A stretch of DNA of 64,000 nt from Bathymodiolus brooksi (GCA_963680875.1 OY804579.1:52590036-52654035), one strand, 5' to 3'; shown: positions 23,745 to 35,275, counted from the first letter of the stretch. Numbers and translations are program-made. Notes: generated by a model from the letters alone, not told the origin.

Positions 23745-25864
23745 TTCACTACGATCATCCATTGACGCTGCTATTGTACTGTCCATGTTAATATTGACGC
23801 TGCTATTGTGCTGTCCATGTTAATGTTGTCATTCATTGACGCTGCTATTGTACTGTCCATGTTAATGTTGTCATTCATTGACGCTGCTATTGTACTGTTC
23901 ATGTTAATGTTGTCATCCATTGACGCTGCTATTGTACTGTCCATGTTAATATTGACGCTGCTATTGTACTGTCCATGTTAATGTTGTCATTCATTGACGC
24001 TGCTATTGTACTGTTCATGTTAATGTTGTCATCCATTGACGCTGCTATTGTACTGTCCATGTTAATATTGACGCTGCTATTGTACTGTCCATGTTAATGT
24101 TGTCATTCATTGACGCTGCTATTGTACTGTTCATGTTAATGTTGTCATCCATTGACGCTGCTATTGTACTGTCCATGTTAATGTTGTCATCCATTGACGC
24201 TGCTATTGTACTGTCCATGTTAATGTTGTCATTCATTGACGCTGCTATTGTACTGTTCATGTTAATGTTGTCATCCATTGACGCTGCTATTGTACTGTCC
24301 ATGTTAATGTTGTCATCCATTGACGCTGCTATTGTACTGTCCATGTTAATGTTGTCATTCATTGACGCTGCTATTGTACTGTCCATGTTAATGTTGTCAT
24401 TCATTAACGCTGCTATTGTACTGTTCATGTTAATGTTGTCATCCATTGACGCTGCTATTGTACTGTCCATGTTAATATTGACGCTGCTATTGTACTGTCC
24501 ATGTTAATGTTGTCATTCATTGACGCTGCTATTGTACTGTTCATGTTAATGTTGTCATTCATTGACGCTGCTATTGTACTGTTCATGTTAATGTTGTCAT
24601 CCATTGACGCTGCTATTGTACTGTTCATGTTAATGTTGTCATCCATTGACGCTGCTATTGTACTGTTCATGTTAATGTTGTCATTCATTGACGCTGCTAT
24701 TGTACTGTCCATGTTAATGTTGTCATTCATTGACGCTGCTATTGTACTGTTCATGTTAATGTTGTCATCCATTGACGCTGCTATTGTACTGTTCATGTTA
24801 ATGTTGTCATTCATTGACGCTGCTATTGTACTGTTCATGTTAATGTTGTCATCCATTGACGCTGCTATTGTACTGTTCATGTTAATGTTGTCATCCATTG
24901 ACCCTGCTATTGTACTGTCCATGTTAATGTTGTCATCCATTGACGCTGCTATTGTACTGTCCATGTTAATGTTGTCATTCATTGACGCTGCTATTGTACT
25001 GTTCATGTTAATGTTGTCATCCATTGACGCTGCTATTGTACTGTCCATGTTAATGTTGTCATCCATTGACGCTGCTATTGTACTGTCCATGTTAATGTTG
25101 TCATTCATTGACGCTGCTATTGTACTGTTCATGTTAATGTTGTCATCCATTAACCCTGCTATTGTACTGTCCATGTTAATGTTGTCATCCATTGACGCTG
25201 CTATTGTACTGTTCATGTTAATGTTGTCATCCATTGACGCTGCTATTGTACTGTTCATGTTAATGTTGTCATTCATTGACGCTGCTATTGTACTGTCCAT
25301 GTTAATGTTGTCATTCATTGACGCTGCTATTGTACTGTTCATGTTAATGTTGTCATCCATTGACGCTGCTATTGTACTGTTCATGTTAATGTTGTCATTC
25401 ATTGACGCTGCTATTGTACTGTTCATGTTAATGTTGTCATCCATTGACGCTGCTATTGTACTGTTCATGTTAATGTTGTCATCCATTGACCCTGCTATTG
25501 TACTGTCCATGTTAATGTTGTCATCCATTGACGCTGCTATTGTACTGTCCATATTAATGTTGTCATTCATTGACGCTGCTATTGTACTGTTCATGTTAAT
25601 GTTGTCATCCATTGACGCTGCTATTGTACTGTCCATGTTAATGTTGTCATCCATTGACGCTGCTATTGTACTGTCCATGTTAATGTTGTCATTCATTGAC
25701 GCTGCTATTGTACTGTTCATGTTAATGTTGTCATCCATTAACCCTGCTATTGTACTGTCCATGTTAATGTTGTCATCCATTGACGCTGCTATTGTACTGT
25801 CCATGTTAATGTTGTCATCCATTGACGCTGCTATTGTACTGTCCATGTTAATGTTGTCATTCAT
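23745..25864. repeat. 42-bp satellite array with 588-bp higher-order blocks
   Basis: About 50 copies of a 42-bp unit containing ATTGACGCTGCTATTGTACT, CATGTTAATGTTGTCAT and little other variation. Two positions are dimorphic (GTCATTCAT or GTCATCCAT; CTGTTCAT or CTGTCCAT). Rare marks (ACCCTGCT at 24901, 25153, 25489 and 25741) are spaced 252 and 588 bp apart, so a 14-unit block is itself duplicated. Four units near 23791-24480 lack 12 bp. Both strands stay open for over 1.4 kb (492 codons + and 469 codons -) because 42 is divisible by 3. I see no reason to call a gene. Confidence 0.97.
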
Positions 25865-26400
25865 CTTTGTGATAGTATGTTGTCTTTTTATGAAGCGAAT
25901 CTGTGCAGGTTTGTTATCGTTTGTTTTTATATGTATTGCCCTTGTAGAGTTATCAAGAGGGGGGTTGGAGTCCCATTAAACGGTTTAACTCCGCAATACG
26001 TTTGTGCCTGTTCCAAGCCAGCACTTGGATTTCCAACGTTATATCTAGTGGTCTTTTCTGTGTTCAGTAAGTTCAGTTAAGATGAGAGGTGGTTGTTTGT
26101 TTTGTTGGTATTGGTAGCATTGGTGACCATCACTGTTTAATCTTTCTTTTCATAGTCATTTTTAAAAGTTTTTTTCTCGCGTATTAATGTTGATGTCGCA
26201 AACTAAAGCGCATGACAACTTATATGCATAATATATATCAAAAAGAATTATCGTAGTAAATTGCTCAGATTAATTTAATGTCTTAGCCTTACCTTGAGTT
26301 AGTCCATATATTTCTCTTGACCAATATGCCGATTATTGTGACATAATTATCGACGAAATAGAATGTGTATGTTATTCCTGTTATTATTATACAAATGTAT
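25865..26400. other. Unassigned
   Basis: The + open frame through the 42-bp array runs into this stretch to 25979. No recognised gene or repeat. A block near 26085-26130 resembles 5265-5310 (GTGTTTTGTTGATATTGGT versus TTTGTTTTGTTGGTATTGGT, then GACCACCAC or GACCATCAC), probably an old dispersed repeat. Confidence 0.35.
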
Positions 26401-26404
26401 TTGG

Positions 26405-26584
26405 CATGGCAACTATATCTCCATCAGGCATAGCTAACCTTAATCTTGGCTCCCCCTTTTTAGGCACTTTAATTTTCATGCTCACTAGGCTTTTAAATCA
26501 TTTGGCTTTCCAATTTTTTGACATTAAGTTTATTTCAGGAACGCATTGCGCGCACTAAGTTAAATTTCTACGCTTTTATTACTA
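26405..26584 (-). repeat. Family C dispersed repeat
   Basis: Reverse-orientation blocks TAAATCATTTGGCTTTCCAA, then a GCGCGCACTAAGTTAAATTT word and CTACGCTTTTATTA. Confidence 0.75.
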
Positions 26585-26599
26585 TTACTAGATGGATAC

Positions 26600-26870
26600 A
26601 TGTGCTGGTGGACTATTTTCCCAAAAAGGGTATTCTCTTTGCTTATAAGATATATCTATTATTGAAATATAGTTCTGAAATGATATAATTATTATTAAAA
26701 GCAAGGGTCGTCTCCCCAGGTATGGTATTAGTAATCGTGGCTGGTTTTGGTTGTCTTGTTAAAACCTTTATTGCTCTCTTGCTCACGAAGACTTAAATAA
26801 TTTGGCTGTCTAATCTTGTAACTTTCAGCGTACCAGAAAAGCGTGGTTCACACTAATGTATATATATTTA
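26600..26870 (-). repeat. Family C dispersed repeat
   Basis: A second reverse copy next to the first. It has TTATTGCTCTCTTGCTC, AATAATTTGGCTGTCTAATC and a CAGCGTACCAGAAAAGCGTG block. Confidence 0.7.
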
Positions 26871-27770
26871 CATTATCATTACCCTTCTATGAATAAGTAT
26901 AGATATGAAAATATCAAAATTAGTAGCTGAATCTATGTTTATTGTATTTGTATTGAATGTCTTATTGTGGTGTCCAAATCACAAAGCACTCATACATATG
27001 CTGTCCACCACAAAGTCATACAAAATTGAATGCAAATCTCAACGGGAGTCGAACAAAAACTAAATACAAAAACTTCTTCTGTAATGCAAAAATGTTAAAG
27101 ATCTTGGATCTTGGTGTAACGTGTTTTCATTCATATTGATGTCATTATTACTATTATTTTATTGATATTTTATATGCCAATAATTACATATAGAAATGAC
27201 AAGGCAAACATTCGATTAAGCTGTGAGTAGAACACAAACAAAATGCAATTATCCAAAATCTTCCTTCGTCATTCACAAATGTTGAAGATGATGACCATAT
27301 TGGTTCTGACGTATTTTCATTGACTTTGACATCATAATGATAATGTGTTACCACTTTAGAAAAGATAAAACAAACACTCGTTGAAGTGACGTGACTAAGA
27401 TCGTTATTAGCGCAGTACTTACCAGACAACAAACCTCCATATAATAGTACATGTATCAAAAACAAAATAATAACGCAATTATATTAAGTTTTTATTCTAA
27501 TTTTTGCGCCATTTATATCATGGTACAATGAACAATTTTATATTCGTAATTTACGATTTATTTTTAACCTCAATAGCCTCAATTCTAAAAATGACAGAAA
27601 TATTAAGATGAATTGTAATGTCGTGTAGTCATCTATGATAAAAAAGCTTCTGAAGACAGGAACCAATTATACTTTACTCACTATGTAGAACAATTTATTC
27701 GTTTTTCACGCAATGTCAATAATGAAACCTAAATGAAGACTGTTTTTAGAAGATTAGAAGTTGTACAAAA
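26871..27770. other. Unassigned, 0.9 kb
   Basis: No gene recognised. Two stretches near 26985-27060 and 27220-27270 look alike (an ACAAA-rich block followed by GCAAATCT/GCAATTATC-type text) but too weakly to call. Confidence 0.3.
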
Positions 27771-27774
27771 ATTA

Positions 27775-28055
27775 ATAATAATAAGGTAAATATCTAATTT
27801 AGTGCGCACCACACGTGTCTGGAATAATCTTCACCGGGTACGCGCAAAGTCTAAAGATTGAAAAGACAAATACTGTAAGCATTAGGGGAGCAAGAAATCC
27901 GAAGGGCCCAAACGGTGATAATCAAAATCAGCTAAGGTCATCTATGCCTGAGGAAGGATATCCTTAATTTTAAAAACATTTACATTATTTAGGAACTGTA
28001 AATTTAAATAGCAATTACATATAATAAACAATGTCAGTGTCGAAACAATGACTGA
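27775..28055 (+). repeat. Family C dispersed repeat
   Basis: TAAATATCTAATTTAGTGCG, CTTCACCGGGTACGCGCAAA, a GGGGAGCAAGAAATCCGAAG block and an ATAAACAATGTCAGTGTCGA end. Confidence 0.78.
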
Positions 28056-28057
28056 AT

Positions 28058-28290
28058 GTTGGTTGGGCTTATGGTGTTTAACGCCACTTTCAGCAATATT
28101 TGCATTTATATCGTGGCGGTCAGTTCTTTTGGTGGAGGAAACTGGAGTACCCGGAGAAAACCACCAACCTTTCACAAGTCACTAACAATCTTTTATCACA
28201 TAATGCTGTATTGAGTTCACTTTACCATGTGCGGGAATTTAACTCATAACTTTAGTGGTGATATGCACTGATTCAATGACTACTGGGCGA
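28058..28290 (-). repeat. SINE-A, reverse
   Basis: Reverse core ATGGTGTTTAACGCCACTTT and a CAATATTTGCATTTATATCG block, then AACTGGAGTACCCGGAGAAA. The degraded B-box region is near 28240. Confidence 0.8.
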
Positions 28291-28524
28291 TTGATATTTG
28301 AACATATATGGAATTCTAACATAACCTCCTTGTTTCGCTTTGTTAACAAACGAGCGAGTTATCCATTCGGTATAATCTCATTAGCACATGCGCCGGTGAA
28401 TGTGACTGACTTTTCCATTGACAGCATAAATTGTGTGCGACATTTTCCGCAAACGTAAATATAAATTACCGTCTACCAATCAAAGTATGCAACCGTATTT
28501 GTACTCTTAGATATATCAGAATAG

Positions 28525-28680
28525 AAATAAATCATGGAAGCCAGAATGTGTTTTTGAGATTTAACATGGATTGGCGGATATTAGTAAATTTTATCCCTCG
28601 CTTCTGGCTCGGGATAAAATACTAATATCCGTCAATCCATGTTAAAACTCCCAACACATTCTGGCTTCCATGATTTATTT
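28525..28680. mobile_element. Near-perfect hairpin (foldback MITE)
   Basis: The left arm 28525-28597 (starts AAATAAATCATGGAAGCC, ends AATTTTATCCC) is mirrored by 28611-28680 across a 13-base loop. The arms differ by only a few substitutions and short indels. It encodes nothing; a foldback-type MITE is the simplest reading. Confidence 0.8.
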
Positions 28681-28689
28681 CTTAAATAA

Positions 28690-29180
28690 GAATAACATTC
28701 GGTGCTGTATTCCTTGTAGTGAGAAAAGCTAGATTAATAAAGAAAATGAGGCAATAGATTGGAAACCGGGAAGTACATGGTTAAAAGTTTGCCGTCACTT
28801 TATATTTTTTTTAAAAACAAGCCAGAAGTCAACACCTACAAAAAATATTTCTTCAATTAATCTTCGTGATATGTTGTTTATCATCCAGGGAATTGTCCAA
28901 ATAATTAGCATGCAATGATACACATGACATCTATAGTGTGCAACAACTACACGCTCGATCATTAAAATATATTTTCGGAATCTAAGATATTTCAATAAGG
29001 AAGTAGTTCGCCATTCTTATACTGAAAACTTAAATGAATGGACGCTCCCGTGTAGACATGACTGTATTGTAGTTTCATTTAGGTGCATCTCTTTCAGCAG
29101 TCAAACAAACTTGCGTTACACCTTAACCAGGTGAAAAGCATTGTCAATTTAGATATGGATAATTAAGCTTTATATTGATA
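28690..29180. other. Unassigned
   Basis: No gene or repeat recognised. Confidence 0.35.
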
Positions 29181-29184
29181 TCAC

Positions 29185-29440
29185 AGAAGAAAAATTTGAA
29201 GATGCCAAATGGGCAATCAGACATTGTAAATTGAAGGACAAATTGAAAAACTGATCTATAAAACACTATAAAGAAAATAAAGGATTGAACAACACGAACC
29301 CTATTAAACGCCGGGTGAACCCAGGTACTCAGCAATTCCTGCTCTATTAGAGGCATCTGTCATGGTACTGGTAAACGACACGAATATGAAATTATATGGA
29401 AACTGTATTGGACACCAGTATGCGTACATAAATACAAATA
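29185..29440 (-). repeat. Family D 3' fragment
   Basis: Blocks TTTGAAGATGCCAAATGGGC, AACACGAACCCTATTAAACG, and a CAATTCCTGCTCTATTAG block, ending with GGACACCAGTATGCGTA. Confidence 0.65.
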
Positions 29441-29444
29441 TCAT

Positions 29445-29515
29445 GGATAAAAACGTTGGAAAATAGCATAGGGATAATCAGAAGCCGTAAATCGAAGGAC
29501 AGACAATACAATTAT
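29445..29515 (-). repeat. Family D 3' fragment, short
   Basis: ATAGGGATAATCAGAAGCCG then AATCGAAGGACAGACAATAC. A second small piece directly after the previous copy. Confidence 0.55.
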
Positions 29516-30055
29516 GTTGAAATGTTTATTATATAGTATACATATTAATGACATAGTATTGTCCGCAATACCTGATTAGGTGAGTCGGACGTAAAACTCT
29601 CATAATACTACTAATAGTATTGTATTCTGTATCCAATCAAAACCAGTTATAAAGGAAAGTGACAGATGATGCTGCAAGTGACTTATAAACCAATTTTCCC
29701 ATATATTCCATCTTTTATCACAACAGGATTCCCACTAAACTCTGGAGTGATCTCATGTACCCCGGAAGAATAATCAGTTCATACTCCACTAGGTAAACCC
29801 GTATTTTTGCTCCAGTAACCATTCATTTGATTTTTCTCAAGATTTAACTATTGATCTATACAGTAGATTGAAATGCTGATGATTATACCAGTAAGACGTG
29901 TAAAGCACACCTTCATGTTATATAACTTACACCGTGATTTGATATTTTTCTTTAAAAGGAATGTATGGCTTCACCATTTAATAGAAACATAAAACAAAAA
30001 TAATGGAGCTGAAATATAACTGAAACATGTAACATACGTTTTACCCATTACACTA
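29516..30055. other. Mostly unassigned
   Basis: A short family D-like block (ACTCTGGAGTGATCTCATG, CAGTTCATACTCCACTAGG) is seen near 29736-29794. Otherwise nothing recognised. Confidence 0.35.
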
Positions 30056-30059
30056 GGGG

Positions 30060-30500
30060 TTATGTTCATTTCACTGGGTATTGATGGAGTTTCCTAGGGC
30101 TCAAACCCACAGAGCGGCTGAGCGCGTCCCAGTGTGGTGGATAGGTGGAACCGTTTCGATGAGGGGTAATCAGGTAATAATACGGAAAGCCTGACCATGG
30201 ACCATAGTGAGAAACGTACTTGGAGAGTGCCACACTCCCTGCACGCTAAATATCTCTTGTAGATTTCGAGAGATACATGCGCATTATAACAGCTACAAAA
30301 GATTAAATTCTTCATCCATATCTAACTCTTCTTACTTTTTCAGTGGCAGTCACAAGTCGTTGACCCTGTTGACCTCACAAGTCGTTGACGCGGTTGACCT
30401 ATCCCTATCCTTCTTCCTATGGTAGTTTTTATTTGTAATTGAGCTTGTTCTCGTCCTGAATATAACAGAAATACCGCTTGTTGGACGTTAAGCAATATCA
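30060..30500 (+). repeat. Family B element (SINE-like)
   Basis: Same block order as the well-bounded copy at 50545-50937: GGGCTCAAACCCACAGAG, GACCATAGTGAGAAACGTAC, a GTCGTTGACGCGGTTGACC block and the 3' core CTTGTTCTCGTCCTGAATAT then CGTTAAGCAAT. A short internal duplication of CACAAGTCGTTGAC is present at 30350-30390. Confidence 0.8.
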
Positions 30501-31245
30501 ATTATAACAATAATGCTGATTTCGTTTGTTATTTGTTTTAAAATTATTTGTAATCGTATCCTTCTGAATTTCAATGATATTCTGAATTGATAGCTTCGTA
30601 TAAATAGAGTATTCATGCCTTGTCTCGGAATATCAAATGTAATTGTATTCAGAGTAGGTAAAGAATGAAAGGCGAGACTTGCCGAGCATTCCACACATAG
30701 CACATGCTGAATACATATATACGTACATTGTCGAATAATATACAATTTATTTGTACGAGCTTTAGAAACAGGTGGGAAAGCGAGTCATTGGTGAGATTTT
30801 CTATCCTATTTCGCAGCTAGTGCAAATGAATTTCATATTTTCCTACTTTGTACGTATATTGTGTTTATCCTGCAATATCAAAAAGACCAAATCAACTGCC
30901 ATATTTGTGTAAAAAGATCAGAAACAAGCGTCGTTCTTATCATGTTGATGGTGTCCTCTGTGAAGTCCGTGCTTATACTGTTGCCGTCGCTCAACATGAA
31001 TAAGATACCAGAAAAACTATATATTGGTCAGTGATCGTATATAGCAAAACATTATCCAGTCAATGTAATTTAACTGCTCAATTGACCGCTCAAATAGAAC
31101 CAGTGCAGGATATAAACAAATATGCTTACACTGTGTGTTAGTCAAAATAAACGTTTAACGTTGATGTCTACTGTTTTATCTTAATATGTCCTATAGAAAA
31201 TAATGAGAGCTGTATAAGTGTAAACAAGTAATAGAGTTCCTTGGC
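30501..31245. other. Unassigned
   Basis: No gene or repeat recognised. Confidence 0.35.
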
Positions 31246-31249
31246 TATA

Positions 31250-31700
31250 TACTATGGTATGCCTTTTGGCTTACTTGCTCCGAAAGACTTATTAGTTATT
31301 TGGCTTTCCAATAATTTGACTATGACCGATCGTACATTTATTGAATTTAGCTATTTACTTTTGTGTAAGTTTTTTCTCCAGTGTTGTTTTTTTCTACGAA
31401 TATGATAATTATGTACTGTTACGTAAAGATATACAAAATGCATTGAACTCAATATATCATATATTTTCAAAAATTCTTTTTTTCTCATTGTTTGTTATAA
31501 AATGTAATTATTATAAATACATTATTACTTGCTGGTGCATGGAATATATAAGTGTATGTAAATATGTGGAGAGGACCTTTGTAAGTTGCAATAACTTGTG
31601 TCCGATCTAAATATTATATAGTTAACAATAAAATAAGCTTAATCTAAATCTAATCTGAAGGTTATTTCACGAAATTAGATATCTACGTTTTTAGGACTCC
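31250..31700 (-). repeat. Family C repeat, split copy
   Basis: The 5'-side block (TATTTGGCTTTCCAATAATT near 31300) and the terminal block (CGAAATTAGATATCTACG near 31673) of one reverse copy are separated by about 320 bp of unrelated AT-rich DNA. This suggests an insertion into the repeat. Confidence 0.55.
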
Positions 31701-31805
31701 TGACAATTATCTACCACTCTAACTAATAAAATGTTGCTATTCAATAAGTAGAGAAAGAGATTATTATAGCAACATTTTATAGACTGACAAACATATATAT
31801 ATATA

Positions 31806-31930
31806 CGTAAGCGTATGGTGCTGCAGTGTAACAATGGTGTGGGTTCAAATCCCGTCGAGGGAAGAACAAAAATTTGACAGCTCTAAAATCTAATTCTAAC
31901 ACTGTTTGGTTTAATTTTCAGACGTATATA
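31806..31930 (+). repeat. SINE-E, 5'-truncated
   Basis: Has the B-box-like GGGTTCAAATCCCGTCGAGG and the same body (ATTTGACAGCTCTAAAATCT) and 3' end (TTTTCAGACGTATATA) as the full copy at 32239. The A-box half is missing. Confidence 0.85.
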
Positions 31931-32235
31931 ATATTTAGTATTAACCTAGTATCCTTTAAAGTAACTTTGAGATCCAGTGGGACAGATATATTGTATGGTT
32001 GTCACTTGCTTCTAGACGTTTGTATAATATACTTTATTTCCTGTGACTGTATAATGAATAATTCTTCATTATCCTATCCAATATATTAAAAATTGCTGAG
32101 TTAGATTGCTGTCAAATTATAATATTAAGTATATATGTACCATCTACACACGCTTATACACATGTCTTACGCCTATCCCTAGATTTGCCTTACGAGACAA
32201 GGTAACACTACGACTATTGAAGCTCCTTTTTTAGG
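31931..32235. other. Unassigned
   Basis: Between SINE-E copies. No gene or repeat recognised. Confidence 0.35.
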
Positions 32236-32238
32236 GAG

Positions 32239-32402
32239 TGGATGTAGTCGAGTGGTCTAGGGCGCTGGACGTAAGGCTAAGCGAATGGTGTTGCAGTGTA
32301 ACAATGGTGTGGGTTCAAATCCCGTCGAGGGAAGAACAAAAATTTGACAGCTCTAAAATCTAATTCTAACACTGTTTGGTTTAATTTTCAGACGTATATA
32401 AA
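32239..32402 (+). repeat. SINE-E, full-length tRNA-derived copy
   Basis: The head GTGGATGTAGTCGAGTGGTC contains an A-box-like word, and GGGTTCAAATCCCGTCGAGG contains a B-box. The two are spaced as in a tRNA gene with a small insert. A ~70-bp unrelated body and a 3' end running into (TA)n follow. The head cannot fold into a proper cloverleaf with an acceptor stem because the body replaces it, so this is a SINE rather than a tRNA gene. Confidence 0.88.
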
Positions 32403-32520
32403 CGAGGGAAGAACAAAAATTTGACAGCTCTAAAATCTAATTCTAACACTGTTTGGTTTAATTTTCAGACGTATATATATATAGGTTTAATTTTCAGACG
32501 TATATATATATATATATATA
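32403..32520 (+). repeat. SINE-E body fragments and (TA)n
   Basis: The body from CGAGGGAAGAACAAAAATTT to GACGTATATATATA is repeated. A third stub of 24 bp (GGTTTAATTTTCAGACGTAT) and a long TA run follow. Confidence 0.85.
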
Positions 32521-32661
32521 TATCTGAAAATTAAACCAAACAGTGTTAGAATTAGATTTTAGAGCTGTCAAATTTTTGTTCTTCCCTCGACGGGATTTGA
32601 ACCCACACCATTGATACACTGCAGCACCATTCGCTTAGCCTTACGTCCAGCGCCCTAGACC
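32521..32661 (-). repeat. SINE-E, inverted copy
   Basis: The reverse complement reproduces body, B-box and most of the head as far as CCAGCGCCCTAGACCA. With the + copies it forms a long hairpin centred on the TA run at about 32505. Confidence 0.88.
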
Positions 32662-32664
32662 ATA

Positions 32665-33360
32665 TATGTATATATTAATATGTCAATGACAGGTAAAACT
32701 TATATATGATATTCGTGTCTATTTATAGGATTTTCGAATCGTACGTTTGCAAATTAAAAGTATATTTCATTCATAATAAGTTGAATTCAATATGAAATGC
32801 TTACGTGAAAAAGAATCCATTTTATGGTGTGATTAAGTCTATTTTGGTGATAGCTAAAAGATACAATAACATACGTAATGTCCGTTCTAACAATAGATAC
32901 TGATACTAACTGAAGAAATGCGTCAAAGCTTTAATGATATACTAATCATTCTGTTTTGATCCATTTGGTGGTAGCCTTAGTAGGGAATATGACCCCGACA
33001 AAAATATCATGTCTCTGGTCTATATACAGCTATGACGATAATACTGCTGAATAAAGAAAATGATACTTCCTGCCACGCCCAAACACATCAATGGACCGCC
33101 AATAACATGTAAATGAATAAAATAAATAATATACATTCCTCTACATGACGTAAAGTATTTGCGTATTTTAAAACTATTTATTGTCATTTGGAGATTCATC
33201 CATTTTGAACGTCATTTCGGACATGGCTTCTATGTAGACTTACATTGAGAAAGGTGTGTGCAGAACGTGTGATAGACAATGAACATGTATTCTCAATTAT
33301 ATTCAATGGCACACCATAAATAATAGATTCTATTTTTGAAGTAGAGAATGTTGTATTCCT
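32665..33360. other. Unassigned
   Basis: No gene or repeat recognised. Confidence 0.35.
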
Positions 33361-33364
33361 TTCT

Positions 33365-33515
33365 TATCAAGAGTTATGCGACGGGTGTTACATGTAGAAC
33401 AGGAACTGCCCCCATTCCGGAGCACCTGAGTTCACCCCCGGTTTTCAGTGGGATTCGAGTTGCTCGATCTTTAGTTTTCTGTATAATGTTTTGTAGATCG
33501 TTGTTTGTCCTTTTT
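33365..33515 (+). repeat. Family D 3' region
   Basis: Forward orientation: AACAGGAACTGCCCCCATTC, GAGTTCACCCCCGGTTTTCA, GGGATTCGAGTTGCTCGATC and TTTTGTAGATCGTTGTTTGT. Confidence 0.65.
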
Positions 33516-33517
33516 AT

Positions 33518-33745
33518 ATGGTTATGGTGTTTAACGCCACTTTTAACAATATTTCAGCTATATCTTCTAAGTTAGTTTTATTGGTGGAAGAAACCACCGA
33601 CCTGCTCGAAGTCACTGACAAATTTTATCACATACTGTTGTATCGTGTACATCAGAATTCGAACTCACAACGTTAGTGGTGATAGGTACTGGTTGCATAG
33701 GTAGTTGTAAATCTAATTACCATACGATCACGACCACTATGTCCC
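33518..33745 (-). repeat. SINE-A, reverse, near complete
   Basis: ATGGTGTTTAACGCCACTTT, TTTCAGCTATATC, TGGTGGAAGAAACCACCGAC, B-box complement near 33655, and head complement TACCATACGATCACGACC. Confidence 0.88.
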
Positions 33746-33842
33746 CTAAGTAAATTTTTCGTATGACTATTAATGATTGTTTTCTTATTCCTAATAAAAA
33801 ATATAAAATACAAAATTCATCTTTGTATTTAATATATAAATA

Positions 33843-34266
33843 AAATGAAGAACAGAAAATACCACACTGTCGGAACAGTTCCAAAATCCAATAGAAAAAC
33901 AAAAAATACCACACTGACGGAACAGTACCAAAATCCAATAGAAAAACAGAAAATACCACACTGTCGGAACAGTTCCAAAATCCAATAGAAAAACAAAAAA
34001 TACCACACTGTCGGAACAGTTCCAAAATCTAATAGAAAAACAAAAAATACCACACTGACGGAACAGTTCCAAAATCCAATAGAAAAACAAAAAATACCAT
34101 ACTGTCGGAACAGTTCTAAAATCTAACAGAAAAACAAAAAATACCATACTGTCGGAACAGTTCCAAAATCAAATAGAAAAACAAAAAATACCACACTGTC
34201 GGAACAGTTCTAAAATCCAATAGAAAAACAAAAAATACGACACTTTCGGAACAGTTCCAAAATCCA
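33843..34266. repeat. 47-bp minisatellite
   Basis: Nine copies at exact 47-bp spacing (33907, 33954, 34001 and on). The unit contains TACCACACTGTCGGAACAG and TTCCAAAATCCAATAG. The unit equals an internal segment of family F in reverse orientation, seen once at 48612-48655. Confidence 0.95.
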
Positions 34267-35150
34267 TATATATATGTTAAAAACATTGTCCCTTATCAAC
34301 ACAGTGAACGTTGGAACCTTTCCATAAAATACAGTCAATGATATTCTACATTTGTCATTCGGATTACCTTTCAATAGGACTATCCGAGCAGAAAATCACA
34401 ACTTCCACTCTCATATATAAAGATTAGAGAATACCGAATAGAAGGGACAATCAAAAATATAATCACTAATTAATGTAGTATTTAATACAGAAATAAATAT
34501 ATTTCGTATTTGTTTTTTTAGACATGGTCGAATTTCTACAATATATACGCCACAGGCCAATATCATTTATTTTCAACCACTATATCTTGTAATATGAAAG
34601 AATGGTGGATATGGGATTAATATCTCCCATCTCCCTTTCTCTTCCACATCCCGTCTTCACTTGTCATTTCCGTCCCTTTTATTTCAGTTTTAAAACAATT
34701 TTTATCACAATAATGAAATTTCAACTTGGAGACTATCATGCTCCATATAAGGAAACGAGGGACTCGTGACACACATTCTATGACAGGACATGAAAAAGGT
34801 GACCATTTAATATAGGTGACTTCTTAATAGAGGTGACTACATGAACTGGTTCGACTCTATATATTTGAACACGTCTTTATTTGTAGTTGATTTCTGACAT
34901 TTCAATCTGTATTATGTAAATTTAAACGGATATGTTGTGTCTGATTTATTGCTTAAAGACATGACCTGGGGAAGGATACATCATTATTATAGCCAATCTA
35001 TCTGTCTTCAATGTAATAAAACATTCCAGAATGAAATTTGTGTTGACAAATGAATTAATAAAAAAAAAAAATTCTAAGAACCAATTAATATGAACATTTT
35101 GTAATAGTCACTGGTATTTTTTCAACAAATATCAAAGGAATTCTAAAATG
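34267..35150. other. Mostly unassigned
   Basis: 34795-34862 carries the dispersed motif GGTGACCATTTAATATAGGT with GGTGACT repeats, like 52510-52567. Otherwise nothing recognised. Confidence 0.4.
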
Positions 35151-35154
35151 ATCA

Positions 35155-35275
35155 CACATTGTGTTATGTTGTTTTGTCTTTGTCTTGTGTACCCTATGTT
35201 GTCAGTTTCTCTGAATTGTCCATTTTTGATTGCCCCTTCGGTAATCTCTATAGTTTATTTATTTCCAACATCAGA
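35155..35275 (+). repeat. Family D related region
   Basis: TTGTGTTATGTTGTTTTGTC, then CCATTTTTGATTGCCCCTTC and GGTAATCTCTA, the forward version of the block at 55480-55570. Confidence 0.55.

Noticed and set aside
24045..25979. Long open frames on both strands (469 and 492 codons) as genes
   Set aside because: A 42-bp stop-free unit is open by arithmetic on both strands. No flanking exon, signal or conserved domain supports a gene. Kept only as a finding to test.
32239..32335. tRNA gene
   Set aside because: A- and B-box-like words exist but the 3' half of an acceptor stem is replaced by a SINE body, and several copies with the same body are nearby.
33717..34147. Overlapping - strand open frames rich in Phe/Trp (FCFSIGFWNCSDS type)
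   Set aside because: They arise from a 47-bp tandem repeat read in three registers. Not a gene.
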